This document shows positions 1 to 10,305 of a DNA stretch of 64,000 nt, one piece after another. The DNA comes from Heliopora coerulea (Eukaryota; Cnidaria; Anthozoa; Scleralcyonacea; Helioporidae). The notes beneath the pieces are model-generated. The model did not search any database. It was not told where the DNA came from and was given only the letters and a program-made list of their open reading frames with translations. Positions within the stretch are counted from its first letter, which is position 1; every line of letters begins with the position of its first letter. The position numbers and the translations under genes were made by a program. The stretch spans positions 868,001-932,000 of the forward strand of contig JASJOG010000107.1 in the NCBI GenBank assembly GCA_030142905.1. The letters run 5' to 3'.

Positions 1-160
1 TGTTAAACTTTTTACTTCATACATTTTCAATAATTGCTATAAAGTTTGTAACATACTGCACATCTTTCAGCCCCCAGAATTCACGTCTTAGATGATATTT
101 TCATACCAACTCGACTTTATCTCATCAAAATGACTTGCAACTTTGACATTTTTTATTCAG

Positions 161-2354
161 ATTAATGTTTCGTTGTAGCACAGGGAAATATGTCTGTCAT
201 CACCCAATTTTAAAACATTCACAGCGTTACCTAATTGGAGGTCGAAATTTCAACAACATAGAAGAAGCTGTGTCCTTCTATCGTAAGAATCCTCTAGGGG
301 ATTCTGTACTAACTGACCAGGTAAGAAGACAGGACGTTCCGGACTCCATTGCAGTACTCACACAGCTTCAGTATCACCACTTTACATGACTCCAGTACAT
401 CATGCCTAGAAGGTTATTCTAGGTCTTAAACAGTGGCGTACCCACCATTAAAAATCTGGGTGGGCAAACTACTGAAAATCTCCGAAATCCTCTCGCTTGG
501 CTTTCTTTCTGGAATTTCTCCTAAATTGCTTCATCTGATTTGTAAATTTCCTCCTTGTTTCTTAAATTCCTATTTAAATTTCCTAAATCGTCTCCTTTCT
601 AAACGTATTTCTTGCTAAATCTTTTTCCTTGTAAATCCTATTCTTTTCGGATAACGTCCTCAATCCTTCCTCCATAAACACCTTAATCCTTCCTGAGTCA
701 ATTCATTCCTAAATTAACGTTTCCCAAAACATCTTGGTTTCCTCCCTTCCTTCCTTCCTCCCTTCCTTCCTTCCTCCCTTCCTTCCTTCCTCCCTCCCTT
801 CCTTCCTTCCTTCCTCCTTTCCTTCCTTCCTTCCTTCCTCCTTCCCTCCCTCCTCCCTCTCTTCCTTCCTTCCTTCCTTCCTTCTTTCCTTCCTTCCTTC
901 CTTCTTTCCTCCCTTTCCCCCTCCCTTCCTTCCTTTCTTTTCAATTGTTCCTGAATAATTTTCCTGGATGGGCATGTTGCCTAGCCCGCCCACCATCTGG
1001 CTACGCCACTGCTGGCTTAAACTCTCCAGGTGTTTCAAAGAAAACATGAAATCAAATTAGAAAGTCGAAGACTATGTTAGTTCTGATTAAACAATCGATT
1101 AAGAAAGGACTTGGCTGGCTTCGTTAGTCAAGCAATCGAACTTTCATGTAAAATTTGAACGAAGACTGATGGAGTTTTCCTCAGATTTTTAATGATTTGT
1201 AGCTGTATACCATAGACCTTGTTCATAAATGGCGCCTCATTTAATATTCTTTTATGAACATATCAGTTGGTGCATTTAGGCTCGTTGTTGTGTAAGGAAT
1301 TCAAGAGGATTTTTGCTCTCAGACGAAGCTACAAGATCTAATATAAATGCATATAAAAGAATATTAGATAAGGCACCATTTATGAATAAGGTCTATTAGC
1401 TTCCAAAGTTTACATGGCTTTGTGTATAGATTAGAGTAGTCTACTTATGTATCGTTTATGTAATATAAATTATATGGCAACATTCTTTGATAACAGCATC
1501 ATTTGATATTGAAGGATCTTACCTTTGTTAAGACTTTCGTGACTGGAGGTCTCACCTTGACGTGTAAAATTGTCTGGAGTTAACCAGGGACCCATTGTCC
1601 AAAGCAGGATTAGCATTAATCTAGGATTTCCAGCTAATCTGTTGGTTTTGGTTTCGTTTATTTTGGTTGAACAATCTATGTATCCCTGAGGATGATTCTG
1701 ACATAGAATTGAAACACTATACATCCTCTCACAGATTTTACAGCTGGAAACCATTTTGTATGCATTCAGAATCTGTTAAAGAAAATCCCAACTTTTCTCA
1801 ACAGCAAGATCGGAAAGTCGTCCACATAATTTTCGCTGATCCTGGGTTAAGCTAATCGCCTATTGAACAACCTGGCCCTGGGTAAAACAGTAGAGTAGCC
1901 ATCGTTAGTTGGAGAGAGTTACACTTGACTTCATTATTATAATGTCGTCATTTGGTTTTTGACACTTTTGCAGCATTCCTGGCTTCTCACTGAGATTGTT
2001 CTTTGACGCTTTTCTTTGTAGTTTTATTCAAATTACGAAGGATCTGCACACAGAAAACACTCGTACGGCTTGAGTACTCCAAAGACTTCGAAATCAAAAC
2101 ACAAACATGTGACATTTGAAACACCACAAACAGTGGAGGAAACGGACTCTATGAATAATCACCCGAGGATAATTACAACTGAAACCGTGCAAAAAACAAC
2201 TGAAACATTGATGGACGACGAGTCAAGCTCTGAACAACGCCAGGAGCAATTTTGTAAAGTAGCAAATAAGCCGAGAAAGTCGATCTGTAGAATTCAGCCT
2301 GAAGATTCACTTTCTACATCCTCCGGAAACATGTTTAAAGAAGAGGAATTTTGA
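161..2354 (+). CDS. SH2-domain protein, 3' end (last two coding exons, partial gene)
   Basis: Two exons are predicted. Exon 161-320 follows a ttttattcag acceptor and ends at CAG before gtaaga. Exon 2022-2354 follows ttctttgtag and ends at TGA. Both meet in phase 0, so the reading frame runs through. The first exon encodes the C-terminal half of an SH2 domain: the basic HHPI strand, then YLIGGR, then the helix NIEEAVSFYRKNPLGD and a final VLTD. SH2 domains bind phosphotyrosine. The FLVRE arginine strand must lie in an upstream exon outside the window. The second exon is a low-complexity, Ser/Thr/Lys-rich tail of about 110 aa with no domain seen. The exact SH2 subfamily is not recognised. The SH2 call is fairly firm; the join to the tail exon rests on phase and splice sites only. 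Confidence 0.62.
432..1014. mobile_element. hAT-like MITE with TIR CAGTGGCGTA and internal TTCC microsatellite
   Basis: The ends are inverted copies: cagtggcgtaCCCACC at the left and, read backwards from the right, cagtggcgtaGCCAG. CTTAAAC occurs at both flanks (425-431 and 1016-1022), extendable to 8 bp with one mismatch, which fits a hAT target-site duplication. No transposase is present, so it is non-autonomous. The inside is largely a pyrimidine tract. Confidence 0.6.
738..942. repeat. (TTCC)n / (TTCCTCC)n polypyrimidine microsatellite
   Basis: About 200 bp of nearly uninterrupted ttcc and ctcc units inside the flanking MITE. Long open frames on both strands here encode only Lys/Arg/Glu/Gly or Ser/Leu/Pro/Phe runs and are not genes. 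Confidence 0.95.
1213..1395. mobile_element. MITE with long TIRs and TA target site
   Basis: The left end reads ta-gaccttgttcataaatgg and the right end is its inverse, ccatttatgaataaggtc-ta. The arms extend to aatattcttttat. About 180 bp with no coding capacity. The TA flanks point to a Tc1/mariner-type or related transposase acting in trans. Confidence 0.7.
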
Positions 2355-2513
2355 GATTGGTTTTCCTGAAATGCTGACAGAGATAACTAGAAAATTCACT
2401 CAGGATTTAGCAAGAAAAAACGAAACTTGGTGGGTTCAGGAAACACGATGAAAACAACATGTTTTGTAGATTTTGCTCGCAGTATATACAAGGGACTAGA
2501 AGTTTAACTGAAA

Positions 2514-2740
2514 CCCCGTTCACACCGTTAACATTTTGAGCACGGCACGGCGAAAATTTTGGCACTGATGCCGCTATTTTTGGGCACAGCACGTGTGATT
2601 TTCACACTATAAACGGTGAGGACTTCTTAAAATTTAGCCGTGCCGAGCATCTTTGTATATGTAGGTCTGGCCACGGCAAATTAACCCTGCCGTGCTCAAA
2701 ATTTCCCGTGCCTATGCAAAATGTTATCGTGTAAAGGGGG
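2514..2740. mobile_element. MITE, 'CCCCGTTTACAC' family, copy 1
   Basis: The left end ccccgttcacaccgttaaca is mirrored at the right by tgttatcgtgtaaaggggg. Several internal copies of a gcacggcac / gtgccgtgc motif occur. No ORF of interest. A second copy lies 135 bp downstream. Confidence 0.65.
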
Positions 2741-2874
2741 CTTTTCAGTATTGGTACCTCGTAATGTTTGTATCCTCATATTTCGAGCCATCTTCCTGGC
2801 AAGTGTCCTGGAAAAATGTTTGGGTTGTGGTATAAATAGTGTCGTCTTTTTAGGAAAAATAACAACACCTTTAA

Positions 2875-3057
2875 CCCCGTTTACACTGTAACATTTTGGG
2901 CTCGGCACAGCTAATTTTTTCAGGCACTGGGTATCAAATTTTAAGAAGTCCTCACCGTTTATACTGTAAAAATCACCCGTGCTGTGCCCAAAACTAGCGG
3001 CATCCGTGCCAAAATACTAGTTGTGCTGTGCCCAAAATATTAACAGTGTAAACGTGG
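2875..3057. mobile_element. MITE, 'CCCCGTTTACAC' family, copy 2
   Basis: Starts ccccgtttacactgtaacat and ends with the inverse atattaacagtgtaaacg. Its right half (about 2938-3057) is the reverse complement of the left half of copy 1 (2514-2640), including the shared tract ggtgaggacttcttaaaatt. The pair therefore forms a larger imperfect palindrome. Confidence 0.65.
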
Positions 3058-3235
3058 TTTTTGACAACTTGGTGCTTGGATAATTTCGTGACAGCTTTGC
3101 GAGAAGTCAATTGTCTCTTATCAAAATCTCATCAAACCGAGACGCATTCTGGGAACATGGCAATCACAAGAAAAAACAAGCAACAAAATTGTGTAGTTGA
3201 ACTTCTGGCAGATTATTTACTCCTGTGATCTTGCT

Positions 3236-3419
3236 GTTAAGCTGCGTACACAAAGCCAAGTTTTCCTTGACAGTTTTTCCTTGTCAAAGTGCCTTGCTCA
3301 AAGGCTGCATGGTCGGCTATTGAAAGAGGCGACTCGTCATAGGAAAACTAGCCAATTTGTGTCGCACACACGAACAAATTAAACTTATCAAGGAAACTTG
3401 GTCGTGTGTATGGGGCTTT
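3236..3419. mobile_element. Possible MITE with imperfect TIRs
   Basis: gcgtacacaaagccaagttt near the left end is mirrored, with mismatches, by aaacttggtcgtgtgtatgg near 3390-3412. No target-site duplication was confirmed and no coding capacity is seen. Confidence 0.4.
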
Positions 3420-4675
3420 AGAAAGACTCAAAGTGGTAAGGATAATCAATGGATATAGAATTGGCAAAATATATTAGTGAATAATGATAGTGAGAGTTGT
3501 TTAATTACAAGTGGTAAAGATAGTGAAAGTAGAGGAAGCAGAGAGTTAAAGTAAAACAAAAAGTTACGGGTTGTCGCCAACGGAAAGAATTCTGAGAGTG
3601 TGAATGCTAGAAAACTGTAGAAATTATCATTCTCAAACAGGATGAAAGACATTAATCATTAACAACATCATTTACAATATCAAAAAATGGTAATTAATGT
3701 GGAGGAAAATTATAAATAAAATAAAAATAAAATAGAGTTTTAAAAAAAAACAATTGGCCAAAAATGTAAAGATAAAAACTGGCAAACATGGACGCCCTTC
3801 CTGGCGTTAAACTGATGGTCAAACCATTGAACTCTACAAAGACTGGAACGCTACCTGCAAACTGTATTTTGAAGCCATCATGGAGGCTGACATGTAGGTC
3901 AATTTGCAGGTCATCCCAGTCCCCTACGCGATAAAACACGCAATCTATTGTGAAAAACGTCACCCAAATTTCGGATTTTTTGACAGTTTTCTTTTTTGTC
4001 CTTAGTAAAGTGGAATACAATGCCGTTAGGACTGCATATTTGTTAAAATTAACTGTCCATGAAAAATAAAAGTTCAGTACAATTGTTTCCCACCCCGTGT
4101 TTTTGACCCACATGGCTGCCCCCATGTCGGCTTCACTCAGTTGTAAGGCCAGACATAACGAGGTATCGTTCCAGTCTTTTTAGAGTTCACTGAGTGAAAA
4201 AGGATCATGAAATGGACTTTACAGTCGGTTAAGGAAATTATCGAGTGTCTGAATATTAACTTTCAAAAACCATGTCAAGCCCACAACTTTAAAAAATACA
4301 ACATAGAACTCATTCCAAAGAGTAACGTAATAACTTGATGGGTCAAATTCATATACGATTTTATCCATTAGAGATATTTGCGTCTTGGACGGCTTTCCCA
4401 TCTTCCAGTACGAACTCGCTAAGTCTTTCCCTTACTGTAGTTGTTAAGTGAAAGACAATAGCGGTGATTAAGACAGACAGGCCAAGAGGAAGTCAAGAAG
4501 GGGCTCTCTTGCCCCCACCACACCCTCCTTCCCCGACGCAGACAATGTTTTATAACTTTCGTTCATTCACGGTTGTACTTTACCAAAGAAGTGATTTCCG
4601 GCACCTTAACAGGCTTGACTAATCATCGATTCACACTAACTCTGATTGTACTTCAGTCGTTTCAAGGCGTTCTCT

Positions 4676-6823
4676 ATGCCACAAGACGTGTCTCCTAATA
4701 TACTGGTAAACACGATATGGGTTCTCTTGGGCTTACTGATCTTCGTTGGGAACACTGCCACCGTGTTTTTCATGTGGAAGGCTAAACTAGCTAGCGAGAA
4801 AAGACAACCTGGAACGAGAAATCATTCAATGTGGAATCTTGAAGGAATTAATGTCGCTTACACTGTTGTTGGCTTGACCTTAACTACAGCTTCGGTCGTT
4901 CGTTTATCAAGTGACGGTGAACTAACTAGAGGAGCGTGTGATTTCTTCGGGTTCTTTTTGGCCTTCTTTTTTCACTTTGCTGCAGTTGGTATATTATTCA
5001 TCCAAATCAACAAAATGTTTCTTTTATGGAAACCCTTTAAGTATTATCAGTATGTCAGAAAAAGAAGCAAAGTTCCATTCATTGCTTTTGTCTTTTGTTT
5101 GTTGTATGGACTTGTAAATGGTACTTTCCCACTGGTTAATTTGGGAGAGTACTCACGAAAGACATCATACTCCACTTGTCTGTTGAAGTGGAGCAGAGAA
5201 CTGGCAGTGAAGCTCACTGGCTTCCTAAATATGACCTTAGCTATTCTCATTTTTGGATTTCTTTTGGTAAATTTTTGCCAGAGGTGGAAGCTTGTCAAAA
5301 ATCGTGGGCAAATGAATGTACCAAAGACTCGCAAGAAAGAAACAATTATATATTCTTTGGTTATTTCAAGTTTGTTTTTAATTTGTTGGATACCATATAT
5401 GGTAAGTTAATGGTTAATTTGTTAGTGCATCCAGATAGTACAAATGTAGAAAGTAATTTAATAGCCTATTCACATGATTTATATTAATATATCTGATTTG
5501 AGATGCAAACAGATGAATGCTAGTTTCACAGTACAAAATACTGCAACATTGGGCATTGGACTGTTGGTTATCTGGTTAGATCAAATGAAAAACCATATTT
5601 GATAAAAAAAAAGAAAGCATTCTTTTCAGGCATGTATTTTCAACTACCTGAAAGAGGGAATTCTTTACCATTAACTTATTTGGTCAAAAACAACAGACTT
5701 CAACCTTAGGATATCTAGTGAGGCCTTTTAGCATTATGGAGCACTTGAAGGAAAGTAAACTTTCCATGCCTGAAATGACAGATTAAGAAAGCTTGGTTTA
5801 GTGATTCCTGATGATGAATGTCTTAACAAATCATTAGGAGTACGTAGATGAGACAGGCCTAAGGGGTCACAATCAGTACCTAGCTGGGCCCTTAGTGTTT
5901 GAAGTTCACTAGGCACTGTTGTTTAACCAATGCATGGACAAAATCCTGACACAGGTAAGTCCTATAAAAAACTGTATGTAATGCAAAAAATGGGGGAAAA
6001 ACAGAAAGGTACCACATACTTGCTTATATATTTCAAGATAGAGAAAGTTATTCCAAATGGCAATTCTGGTTGTATGTCTATTGCAAATGGTAGTGTGTGT
6101 ATATATATATATGAGTCATGCCACCAGTGCATTTGCGCACACTCACTAGTCTCTAGTTAGAGCGCTCTGGCATGGCTTAGATGTACCACAAGTGTGGGAC
6201 ATTTGAGTTGCCTATATAATGTAGGCTACTCCATCCTGCTCATCAGCACTACACAGATGAGGCCCAATAGGCCGAAATGGTTCCGTCTGTAGTTATATAT
6301 ATATATAATTCAAAGTAAAATTGTTGATTTATGCACATTCTTTTAGATAGCCATGCTGGTTTCAACATATTGTGAAGATGCATGTCCAGGAGACAAAGGA
6401 AAAGTCTCACTGTTTGGTATTACATTGATACCTATGGTGTTCAACCCACTTGTGGGCTACTTTCTACATGGTGATTTCAGAGATGAATGTACAATAGGAT
6501 GGAAACATTTGAAAAACATTGCACTGACAAAGAAAAGTGGAGAAAACGCAGGTAACACATGATAAAAAGTAGAGTACTGGATAAGTAGTGATATCTGAAA
6601 TTGACCAAACCAGCTGGACAATTAATCCACCACATATCACCATTTGCTGACTTATTACTGACTTATTGAGGGGGGGAAATCTGAAGGAAGACAATTTGGA
6701 GTTTGTTGAAATAACAAGTCCCTGGTCACATTGCTTGCTGTTCTGAGATTTTAATATGTCCTTTTTTTTTTAGTTCCAGTGACCAATGACTTTCCTACCT
6801 ACACCCAGACTACTCAGGTCTAA
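4676..6823 (+). CDS. Class A (rhodopsin-like) GPCR, prostanoid-receptor-like, 326 aa
   Basis: Exons are 4676-5401, 6347-6551 and 6774-6823; the junctions are in phase 0 and phase 1 and the frame closes at TAA. The start is the ATG at 4676 (MPQDVSPN); the open frame extends upstream without another ATG. Seven hydrophobic segments are visible. TM1 carries FVGNTA. TM3 begins at a Cys (ACDFF) that can pair with STC in loop 2. TM6 carries FLICWIPYM (CWxP) and TM7 carries FNPLVGY, a variant of NPxxY. The usual DRY at the end of TM3 is replaced by INKMFLLWKPFKYY. The stretch FPLVNLGEY...STCLLKW resembles the TM4-loop 2 region of prostanoid receptors. Ligand unknown. It is a plasma-membrane receptor by family; the G-protein partner cannot be inferred. 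Confidence 0.85.
6190..6306 (+). ncRNA. Hammerhead-ribozyme-like motif, copy A (degenerate), in a Penelope-like repeat
   Basis: The motif core is at 6248-6293. Stem I is ACTACA (6248-6253) pairing with TGTAGT (6288-6293). The first core box reads CAGATGA instead of CTGATGA. Stem II is GGCC/GGCC closed by a CAATA-type loop. The second box is GAAA, then a 4-bp stem III with a UU loop, then the GTC cleavage triplet at 6285-6287. This is type I topology with a minimal stem III, a form known from Penelope-like elements and retrozymes. U4 to A in the core predicts weak or no activity. The 55 bp upstream are shared with copy B. Confidence 0.6.
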
Positions 6824-7251
6824 AATTACAATCAACAAAACAAGAGAATTAGCTTCAAACTGATTTTCTCAGATAAGATGGAACATGGAAAACAGCCCAT
6901 ACATTTTACCACATGATGCATCTTCACCCACAATAACTAAATTACTAAGGGTCATAGCTGAGTTAGATCCTTTTAAAACGTGGTTGGCTATTGGATTCAG
7001 AAGTTATAAAGTTTTTGAGTCAGAGGACTTAATATATAGGTTTGAATGATACTGGACTAAAACTCCAAAGGTTGTTATTGTGGTTGGATGACACATTAGC
7101 TCCATTGGTGTCATATTGGATAATTAAGTATCTGCTGTAAGGTTGTGCACTGAATGGCCTTGTAAAACAGTAAACTTGTGTAACTCAGTTCTTTGATGTT
7201 GTAAAATAGAGTGCTGTGTAGGCATTGTTGAAATTTTAGTGAAATGATCAG

Positions 7252-7349
7252 AAAGGTCTGAGTAATGCTGAAATGTAAAGAGTAGTTTTCTAATGTTTTG
7301 AGCAAAAGCCCTTTGTCAGAGAGAAAACGTTGGAGGATCGAAAAACACA

Positions 7350-7352
<3 letters not shown>
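7252..7352 (-). mobile_element. Penelope-like element tail fragment (left arm of an inverted pair)
   Basis: Read on the - strand it carries a ctctgacaaagggc...gctcaaaacatt tail of the kind seen at the 3' end of Penelope-like elements. It is the reverse complement, with scattered differences, of 7596-7700. An (AT)n tract at 7353-7382 separates it from hammerhead-like copy B on the same strand. Confidence 0.5.
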
Positions 7353-7382
<30 letters not shown>

Positions 7383-7383
<1 letters not shown>

Positions 7384-7500
7384 CTACAGATGGAACTGTT
7401 TTGGCCTACTGGGCCTGATCAGTGTAGTGCTGATGAGCAGGATGGAGAAGCCTATATTATAGGCAACTCAAATGTCCCACACTTGTGGTACATCTATATA
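7383..7500 (-). ncRNA. Hammerhead-ribozyme-like motif, copy B (degenerate)
   Basis: On the - strand, 7428 to 7383 reads ACTACA, CTGATCA (one change from CTGATGA), stem II GGCC-cagta-GGCC, AAAA in place of GAAA, a short stem III, then ATC and TGTAGT. Stem I is intact; both core boxes are damaged. Its upstream flank matches that of copy A, so A and B are copies of one repeat in opposite orientation. Confidence 0.55.
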
Positions 7501-7522
7501 TGTATGTATATATATATATATA

Positions 7523-7560
7523 ACTACAGACGGAACCGTTTCGGCCTATTGGGCCTCATA
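7523..7560 (-). ncRNA. Hammerhead-ribozyme-like motif, copy C (truncated)
   Basis: On the - strand it reads ATGAGGCCC-AATA-GGCC-GAAAC-GGTTCC-GTC-TGTAGT, i.e. an intact second half of the core, stem II, stem III and cleavage triplet. The 5' strand of stem I and the start of the CTGATGA box are replaced by an AT-rich sequence, so it cannot fold as a full ribozyme. Confidence 0.5.
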
Positions 7561-7595
7561 TATGGTCATGTGACAACGAATGGCCAATCAAATAC

Positions 7596-7705
7596 TCTGT
7601 GTTTTTCGATCCTCCAACGTTTTCTCTCTGTGAAGGGCCTTCACTTGAAACATTAGAAAACCACTCTTTACATTTCGGCATTACTCAGACCTTTCTGATC
7701 ATTTC
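7596..7705 (+). mobile_element. Penelope-like element tail fragment (right arm of the inverted pair)
   Basis: This is the inverse of 7252-7352. The two arms, about 100 bp each and about 245 bp apart, with hammerhead copies B and C between them, could form a long stem-loop. It probably arose from two insertions of the same repeat in opposite orientation. Confidence 0.5.
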
Positions 7706-7778
7706 TCTTTGATGTTGTATTAAATTTGCTATTAAATGTAAACATGTTGTAATTCAGTTATTAAACACATTATTAAGC

Positions 7779-7868
7779 ATTATTATTATTATTATTATTA
7801 TTGTTGTTGTTGTTGTTGTTGTTATCATCATTGTTATCATCATTGTTATCATTATTGTTATTGTTATA
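7779..7868. repeat. (ATT)n-(GTT)n-(ATC)n microsatellite
   Basis: Runs of att, then gtt, then ttatcatcattg units. Confidence 0.9.
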
Positions 7869-7974
7869 ATTTCAGAGAGTGTTGGACAGGACTAATTGCT
7901 GTGGGTTATGTGAATACCTAGCTTAACTGGTGAAGGGTTGTACAAGAGTACATTTACAAGAAGACATAATAGGG

Positions 7975-8346
7975 GCAGTGGTGGCACCAGGGATTCCCTG
8001 ATGCAGGGGCTAACATTCCTGACAGGGGAGCTAAACCAAAGGAGGCATGACCATGCCCTCTTCATAATTTCATTACTTGAAGGTCGAAAACATCATCTTA
8101 TTTTTCACAAGAAGAATCTCAACTTCTTACTAGAAACAGTTTGCTTTTAGATTAGACATGAAGAGAAAAGTCTATTATCTTTCTTGGCTAAATCAGTAAC
8201 AAGTTCTCATAGTTTGTGCAATATATGTGTGTTTATCAGTTAAAATTCCCTGATGGATGGTTAATTTTTCCCCAACAAGGGGACTAATGTTCCCCAACAG
8301 AGGGGCTGTAGCCCCCTCTGCCCCCCCCTCTGGTGCCACCCCTGGA
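7975..8346. mobile_element. hAT-like MITE, CAGTGGTGGCACCAGGG ends
   Basis: The left end cagtggtggcaccaggg is mirrored by ctggtgccacccctg at the right. GGGGCT/AGCCCC-rich subterminal stretches are also mirrored. It has no transposase. A related, more decayed element seems to follow to about 8800, ending cccatgtgctgccactg. Confidence 0.5.
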
Positions 8347-9100
8347 TAGGGGTGGTACCAGGAATTAAATTAATATTATTTCTGGAGGGGCACAAAGAAT
8401 CTTGAGTGGGCACAAAATTTGGTTCCAATGGCAGCAAATTTGGTGTACTGTCTCTGAAACTGCTTAATAATGTACATGTTCATTTTATCTTATTTTATTT
8501 CCATAAAATGTGGGCAGGCAGGCCAAACACAAAATACCTAGGATGAGTAGTCAAATGGTTTGTTACTTCATTCAACATCAACACTGAGTGCTTATTATAT
8601 CTTTTTTGCAATCAGTACACCAGAACTAGATTGAACAGAAACTTTCCTGAAGACACACTGATATTTTACTGTCAGAGCTCATTAAAGGAGGGGAAAATTT
8701 GGCAAAAATAGCAGAATCGCCAATTGTTTTTAGCTGGGCATGCTAAATTTTTGGGTGGGCCTGTGCCTGCCCAGGCCCTACCCATGTGCTGCCACTGTGA
8801 GTGGAAGTGGGTTGAATGACCAGGTAGCTGAGCCAGCCTGGAATGATGGATGGCATTTTGACTTTGTGAAAAGCTTAGTCCTTTAACACCTGAATTTTCC
8901 TTTTCTATTGTTTTCCTTTGTTCTCTCACTGGTTCTTTTGTACTTTGGTGTCCAATATATCAGACACTGGGTGTTAAAGGGTTAATTGTAATACTGTTAG
9001 GTTGCATCCTTGTGATGTTATTTATGTATTTCGCTGGGTTTACTCTGTCTTTCTGTTTGTTTGTTTTTTTCCTTCATCAATTCTCTTCTTCCATTTTGCC
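8347..9100. other. Gene-free stretch with a decayed hAT-like repeat
   Basis: The left part runs from ggggtggtaccagg to gtgctgccactgtgag at about 8800 and looks like a decayed CAGTGGC-ended element. Nothing else is recognised up to the pyrimidine tract at 9100. Confidence 0.35.
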
Positions 9101-9360
9101 AGCTGGCCTGCCTTCCTTCCTTCATCCTTTTTCTTTTTTCTTTATTTCCTTCTTTTTCTCTCTTCCTATCATCCTTCCTTCCTTTTTGTTCCTCCTTTCT
9201 TACTTCCTTCCTAACTTTTTGTAGAATGTCCTGTTTCTTTCTTTCTTCCTTTCTTTCTTTTATTCATTCTTTTATTCATCCTTTCTATCTTCTTCCTTTC
9301 ATTCCTTTTTTCTTTCATCCTTACCTCCTCCTTACCTCCTCCTTTCCTTTCTCTCCATGA
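9100..9360. repeat. Polypyrimidine (TTCC/TTTC)n tract
   Basis: About 260 bp of C/T-rich degenerate tetranucleotide repeats. The three overlapping + strand frames across it are low-complexity artefacts. Confidence 0.85.
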
Positions 9361-9421
9361 TCTACCTCCTTATATACTGTTATTCTCATTATTTAACCCG
9401 GCTTCCCCTTTTTCCTTTCTA

Positions 9422-10305
9422 CAGTGGAACCCCGCCGTACGACCACCCCGTTAATACGACCACTTTCTTTTTCCCCGGATAAAAGCTAATTTTTTTTCTT
9501 ATCTGAAAACTTCGTTAATACGACCACCTCCTTAATACGACCAACGACCATATTTTGATGTCCCCTACTGTTTAATACGACCACTGAACGTGTTGAGTAA
9601 TGCCTTTTCTGATATCAAATTCTGATATGCGGTGTATAATTATCGCAGTTTTGTGTATAGGCACTTCGACCAGTCATCATGTCTTCAAATTGTAAGCAAA
9701 AACGGCAGGCAATATCCTCTATGCAGGTTGCTTCGGATTTTCTCGAACAGAAAGGAAATTCAATAACGGCAAATGAGCTCGCCAGAGTAATCTGCTAAGC
9801 TCAAACCGATTGGCTTTAGTGTCGGAAAAACCAACGGAAGCTTACAGATTTTTTTAAATGTAAAGAATAGTTATAAATTTAAAAAACACGAGAATACTTT
9901 TCAAAGACATGTTTCGCCAAGACTTATGCCATCTTCAGTTTACAAGATGATGTTTGCAAGGCTTTAAATAAGAATTATAGTACGAATAAATTAACTAATT
10001 ACAATGACGATATGTTAGATGATTAATTACAATGACAGTGTGTTGTGTGAGGATTAACGGAGGCGGTATCAGACGATAATTACTAGCAGAGGAAGGTGTT
10101 GATATGTTGCATTTGTGTGTTTAATTCTGGTTTTTTATTTTGGATGTGAATAGCTTCTTTCAATTTGAGTGTGAAAGTGGTTTTGGCCGAATCTAAAATT
10201 TTAAAGCAGCTAGGTGTGTAATGGTTTTTGCAGTTTATAGAGTTATTGAGGTGTTTAAAGATGTGATTTCGGCCCAACGGTGGTCGTATTAACGGGGTTC
10301 CACTG
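9422..10305 (+). mobile_element. pogo/Tigger-like DNA transposon, non-autonomous, carrying a nested insertion
   Basis: The left end cagtggaacccc...cgaccacc is mirrored by ggtggtcgtattaacggggttccactg at the right, with TA on both sides. At 9680-9798 a short frame starting MSSNCKQKRQAI and running through a predicted helix to NELARVIC, then stop, resembles the start of a Tigger/CENP-B-type DNA-binding domain. The rest of the transposase is missing. A Penelope-like fragment interrupts the right half. Confidence 0.7.
9830..10278 (-). pseudogene. 5'-truncated Penelope-like element: C-terminal endonuclease end plus 3' tail
   Basis: On the - strand, 10275 to 10083 encodes a frame containing HLNNSINCKNHY, then ILDSAKTTFTLKLKEAIHI, then KKPELNTQ and a stop. 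This pattern of a C-terminal (L)KEAxHI...KPxLN is typical of the GIY-YIG endonuclease end of Penelope-like elements. The 3' region carries ctgaagatggc...ggcgaaacatgtc (9938 to 9911), the usual tail motif of the group. The reverse transcriptase and the GIY-YIG catalytic core are absent. It sits inside the Tigger-like element, so it inserted later. Confidence 0.6.

Noticed and set aside
709..1047. Lys/Glu/Gly/Arg-rich frames on the - strand
   Set aside because: Encoded by the TTCC microsatellite inside a MITE.
3694..4125. 143-aa frame on the - strand
   Set aside because: No recognisable domain, no supporting splice sites, and hydrophobic/AT-driven composition. Possible but unsupported.
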